This document shows positions 62,030 to 64,000 of a DNA stretch of 64,000 nt, in pieces. Within the stretch, counting starts at the first letter, position 1. Every line of letters starts with the position of its first letter. Source of the stretch: Comamonas sp. NLF-1-9 (GTDB taxonomy: Bacteria; Pseudomonadota; Gammaproteobacteria; Burkholderiales; Burkholderiaceae_C); assembly GCF_019195435.1 (NCBI RefSeq), contig NZ_CP078069.1, forward strand, positions 2,790,001 to 2,854,000. The letters run 5' to 3'. The notes beneath the pieces were generated by a model, which was given only the letters and a program-made list of their open reading frames with translations, was not told the DNA's origin and made no database searches. Position numbers and translations under genes: made by a program.

Positions 62030-62494
62030 ATGGCATCGAACCACGCTTTTGAAGTTGCGATCGAGCTGGCCACGCGTCAGCGCGACGGCGCGCGCAACAC
62101 CCTGGTGCAACTGCGCGGGCACCTGGCCCGGGCGCAGATGCAACTGCATCAGCTCGCCAGCTATGCGCAGGAGACGCGCCAGCGCTGGAGCCCGCGCGAA
62201 GGCGCGCAGCTGCAGCCCGAGGTGCTGCGCCACCAGCGCCAGTTCCTGCAGCGCCTGGAGCACACCATGCAGATGCAGCAGGGCGTGGTGCATGAGCACG
62301 AACAGCGCATCGCGCGCGCGGCGGCAGTGCTGGCCGCAGCCGAGGCGCGCCTGGCCAGCCTGCGCCAGGTGCTCGAGCGGCGCCTGCGCGCGCTGGCGCA
62401 GCAGCAGGCGCGGCGCGAACAGAAACAGACCGATGAGCTGGCCATGCAGCGCCACGTGCGCGGCGCGGGCCGGCAACTGACACAGGGGATATGA
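62030..62494 (+). CDS. fliJ: Flagellar export protein FliJ
   Basis: A 154-residue coiled-coil protein (FEVAIELATRQRDGARNTLVQLRGHLARAQMQLHQL...LEHTMQMQQGVVHEHEQRIARAAAVLAAAE). FliJ works as the gamma-like stalk of the FliI hexamer and as an escort for hook-filament chaperones. It lies 13 bp after fliI. Sequence conservation is low and the assignment rests partly on order and coiled-coil character. Confidence 0.9.
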   Translation: MASNHAFEVAIELATRQRDGARNTLVQLRGHLARAQMQLHQLASYAQETRQRWSPREGAQLQPEVLRHQRQFLQRLEHTMQMQQGVVHEHEQRIARAAAVLAAAEARLASLRQVLERRLRALAQQQARREQKQTDELAMQRHVRGAGRQLTQGI

Positions 62495-62497
62495 GCC

Positions 62498-63919
62498 ATG
62501 GACCCGCTACGCATGCCACCCGCCCAGCCGCAGCCTGCCGCCCAGCCGGCGCCCCAGCCGGCCAGCCAGACCACCGCCCAGGCCGCCACCCAGGCCGCTG
62601 CTGCCGAAACCGGCGCGCGCAAGCAGGGCGCGCAGGAGCCGGGCGAAGCGCGCGACGGCTTCGCGCTGCTGCTGGCGGCGCTCGGCGCGGGCGCGGCGCC
62701 CGATCTGCCGGGCGATGGTGCGTTGGTGCCGGCCGCGCCGGGCAGCGGCGCGCCGGCCGAGGCCGATGCAGCAGTCGTCCAGGCGCTCGATGCCCATGCG
62801 CAAGGTCTGCCCTTGCCGGAACACCTGGCCTTGCTGCTGCAGCAAGGCCAGCACGCCCAGGCCGGTCGCGCGCAGGCCGCGGGTGGCGCAGAGCTTGCAC
62901 GCAGCCAGCCCAGTGAGCAGGCGCGCCAGCAACAGGCCATCGTGCTTCTTGGACAGGAGCTGCACGCGCAGGTAGGACAAGGGTTGGCGCCCAGTTTGAT
63001 GAGCAAGGAAACCGCCCAGATCGACGCCAGCCAGGCGCCTGCGCCTGGCGCGCGCCGCAGCCCCGGCGTCGCGTTGGCCGCCGCCGGCCTGGGTGCGGGC
63101 GCGCATGCCGCCCTGGCCGCAAGCGGCACGCAGGCTGCGGCCGCCTCCGCTCTTGCCGCCGCGCCAGGCACGCCCGCCGACGCGGGCGCGGCGCTCGCCG
63201 AGCTGCCCCAGGGCCTGCAGGCGTTGGCCCAAAGCCTGGACAAGGGCACCGATCAGGCCCGCGTGGCGCTGGCCCCGCTGGCCGCGGGCGGGCGCGGCCC
63301 GGAGAGCGCGCCATCGCCCGCGGCAGCGCTGGCCGGGCTTGCCCATCTGGACGGGCCGGGGCGCAGCGCCGGTCAGGGCGCCAACGGATCGGGCGCGCAG
63401 CAGGGCGGCGCCCATCCGGGCGGCCAGGGTGCGCTGGGCGCGATGGCGCAGGCGACCGGGGACGCTGCCCGCGCTGGTGCGGCCGGCGCGGACGCGGGGC
63501 TGAACACCAGCTTCATGCAAGAGCTTGGCGAGCAGGTCGCCTTCTGGGTGCACCAGAAGAGCCAGCGCGCCGAGTTCACGCTGGACCGCGACGGCCAGGC
63601 GGTGCAGGTGCAAGTGGTGCTGGCGGGCGACGTGGCCAGGGTCAACTTTCTGAGCGACCACGAGGCCTCGCGCCTGGCGCTGGACGCCGGCGTGGAGGAG
63701 CTGCGCAGCCTGCTGCAGCAGCAGGGCCTGGCGCTGGCCGACGTGAACGTGGGCGTGGCCGGCGAGCAAGGCAGCGCGGGCGCGGGTGCGGGCCAGGGCG
63801 GTGGCGAGCGCCCTGCCCCCGGGCGGGGCGAGGGCGCCCAGGCCCGCGTGGTGGCTGCGGGCGAGGCGCTGGCGCCGCAGCGCCCCCGGGGCGACCGGGC
63901 GCTGGACGTCTTCGTCTGA
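62498..63919 (+). CDS. fliK: Flagellar hook-length control protein FliK
   Basis: A 473-residue secreted ruler. The N-terminal ~330 residues are low-complexity Ala/Gln/Pro/Gly; the C-terminal FliK domain (about 335-425) has the usual ELGEQVAFWVHQKSQRAEFTLD...LDAGVEELRSLLQQQGLALADVNV pattern, in which signals for FlhB switching reside. It lies 3 bp after fliJ. The remaining 81 bp of the window are non-coding in my reading; fliL-R would be expected beyond. Confidence 0.94.
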   Translation: MDPLRMPPAQPQPAAQPAPQPASQTTAQAATQAAAAETGARKQGAQEPGEARDGFALLLAALGAGAAPDLPGDGALVPAAPGSGAPAEADAAVVQALDAHAQGLPLPEHLALLLQQGQHAQAGRAQAAGGAELARSQPSEQARQQQAIVLLGQELHAQVGQGLAPSLMSKETAQIDASQAPAPGARRSPGVALAAAGLGAGAHAALAASGTQAAAASALAAAPGTPADAGAALAELPQGLQALAQSLDKGTDQARVALAPLAAGGRGPESAPSPAAALAGLAHLDGPGRSAGQGANGSGAQQGGAHPGGQGALGAMAQATGDAARAGAAGADAGLNTSFMQELGEQVAFWVHQKSQRAEFTLDRDGQAVQVQVVLAGDVARVNFLSDHEASRLALDAGVEELRSLLQQQGLALADVNVGVAGEQGSAGAGAGQGGGERPAPGRGEGAQARVVAAGEALAPQRPRGDRALDVFV

Positions 63920-64000
63920 AGCGCCGCTGCAGCCCCCGCCGGCACCTGCGTAAGCGCCTGGTTTTCGGGCCTGTTTCGGCTATCACTGCCCGCCCCCTGC

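Noticed and set aside
60238..62073. Long minus-strand frame opposite fliH/fliI
   Set aside because: Shadow of the real fliI gene; translation is Arg/Ala/His-rich with no motifs.
63920..64000. Start of fliL at the right edge
   Set aside because: No start codon with a FliL-like signal-anchor sequence is visible in the last 81 bases.

Overview
The window is GC-rich bacterial DNA of a kind typical of the Comamonadaceae (Betaproteobacteria; Acidovorax/Comamonas relatives). The reasons are codon use dominated by G/C third positions, an XrtH-type exosortase pair, betaproteobacterial flagellar gene order (motAB-cheYZ-flhBAF-fliA next to flgNMA/flgB-L), and dispersed short palindromic repeats built around an AAGCGC core. 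The genus is an inference; no rRNA or tRNA gene is present to confirm it.

Layout. 1-8.6 kb: the start of an acyl-CoA synthetase, a GspA/GspB-like pair, a Crp/Fnr regulator, htpG with a likely heat-shock promoter, an exosortase H with its membrane partner, and a cation efflux protein. 8.6-16.8 kb: fliT-fliS-fliD and flagellin 1 on the minus strand, then flagellin 2 (divergent) and a SPINDLY/GT41 O-GlcNAc-transferase-like protein on the plus strand. 16.9-23.6 kb: a minus-strand sugar operon, rfbF-rfbG-rfbH followed by an AT-richer block (methyltransferase, NAD-dependent reductase/epimerase, split transketolase). 23.7-33.2 kb: motA-motB-cheY-cheZ, then flhB-flhA-flhF-flhG-like-fliA. 33.2-46.7 kb: flgN-flgM-flgA (minus) and flgBCDEFGH-[unknown gene]-IJKL (plus). 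46.7-56.6 kb: non-flagellar genes (HDOD signalling protein, nitronate monooxygenase-like, LysE exporter, histidine phosphatase, creatininase family, PCuAC copper chaperone, DUF2946, DsbD, rsmI, yraN). 56.7-63.9 kb: fliE (minus) and fliFGHIJK (plus), continuing beyond the window.

How the genes work together. Most of the window builds, exports, regulates and drives one flagellum. FliA and FlgM form the sigma28/anti-sigma switch, and four well-matched sigma28 promoters (fliST, flagellin 1, motA, flgM) can be read directly. Two earlier-class operons (flgB, fliF) share a different bipartite promoter sequence.

The most unusual part is the sugar locus sandwiched between the flagellins and motA. A GT41 glycosyltransferase sits directly after flagellin 2. 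It faces an operon that should make a CDP-3,6-dideoxy-4-ketohexose-type intermediate. That operon also carries a two-subunit transketolase, an SDR reductase and a TylF-like methyltransferase, and has no O-antigen polymerase, flippase or second glycosyltransferase. I propose a flagellin-glycosylation cassette that makes a two-carbon-branched, possibly O-methylated deoxysugar. This is inference from gene content and motifs.
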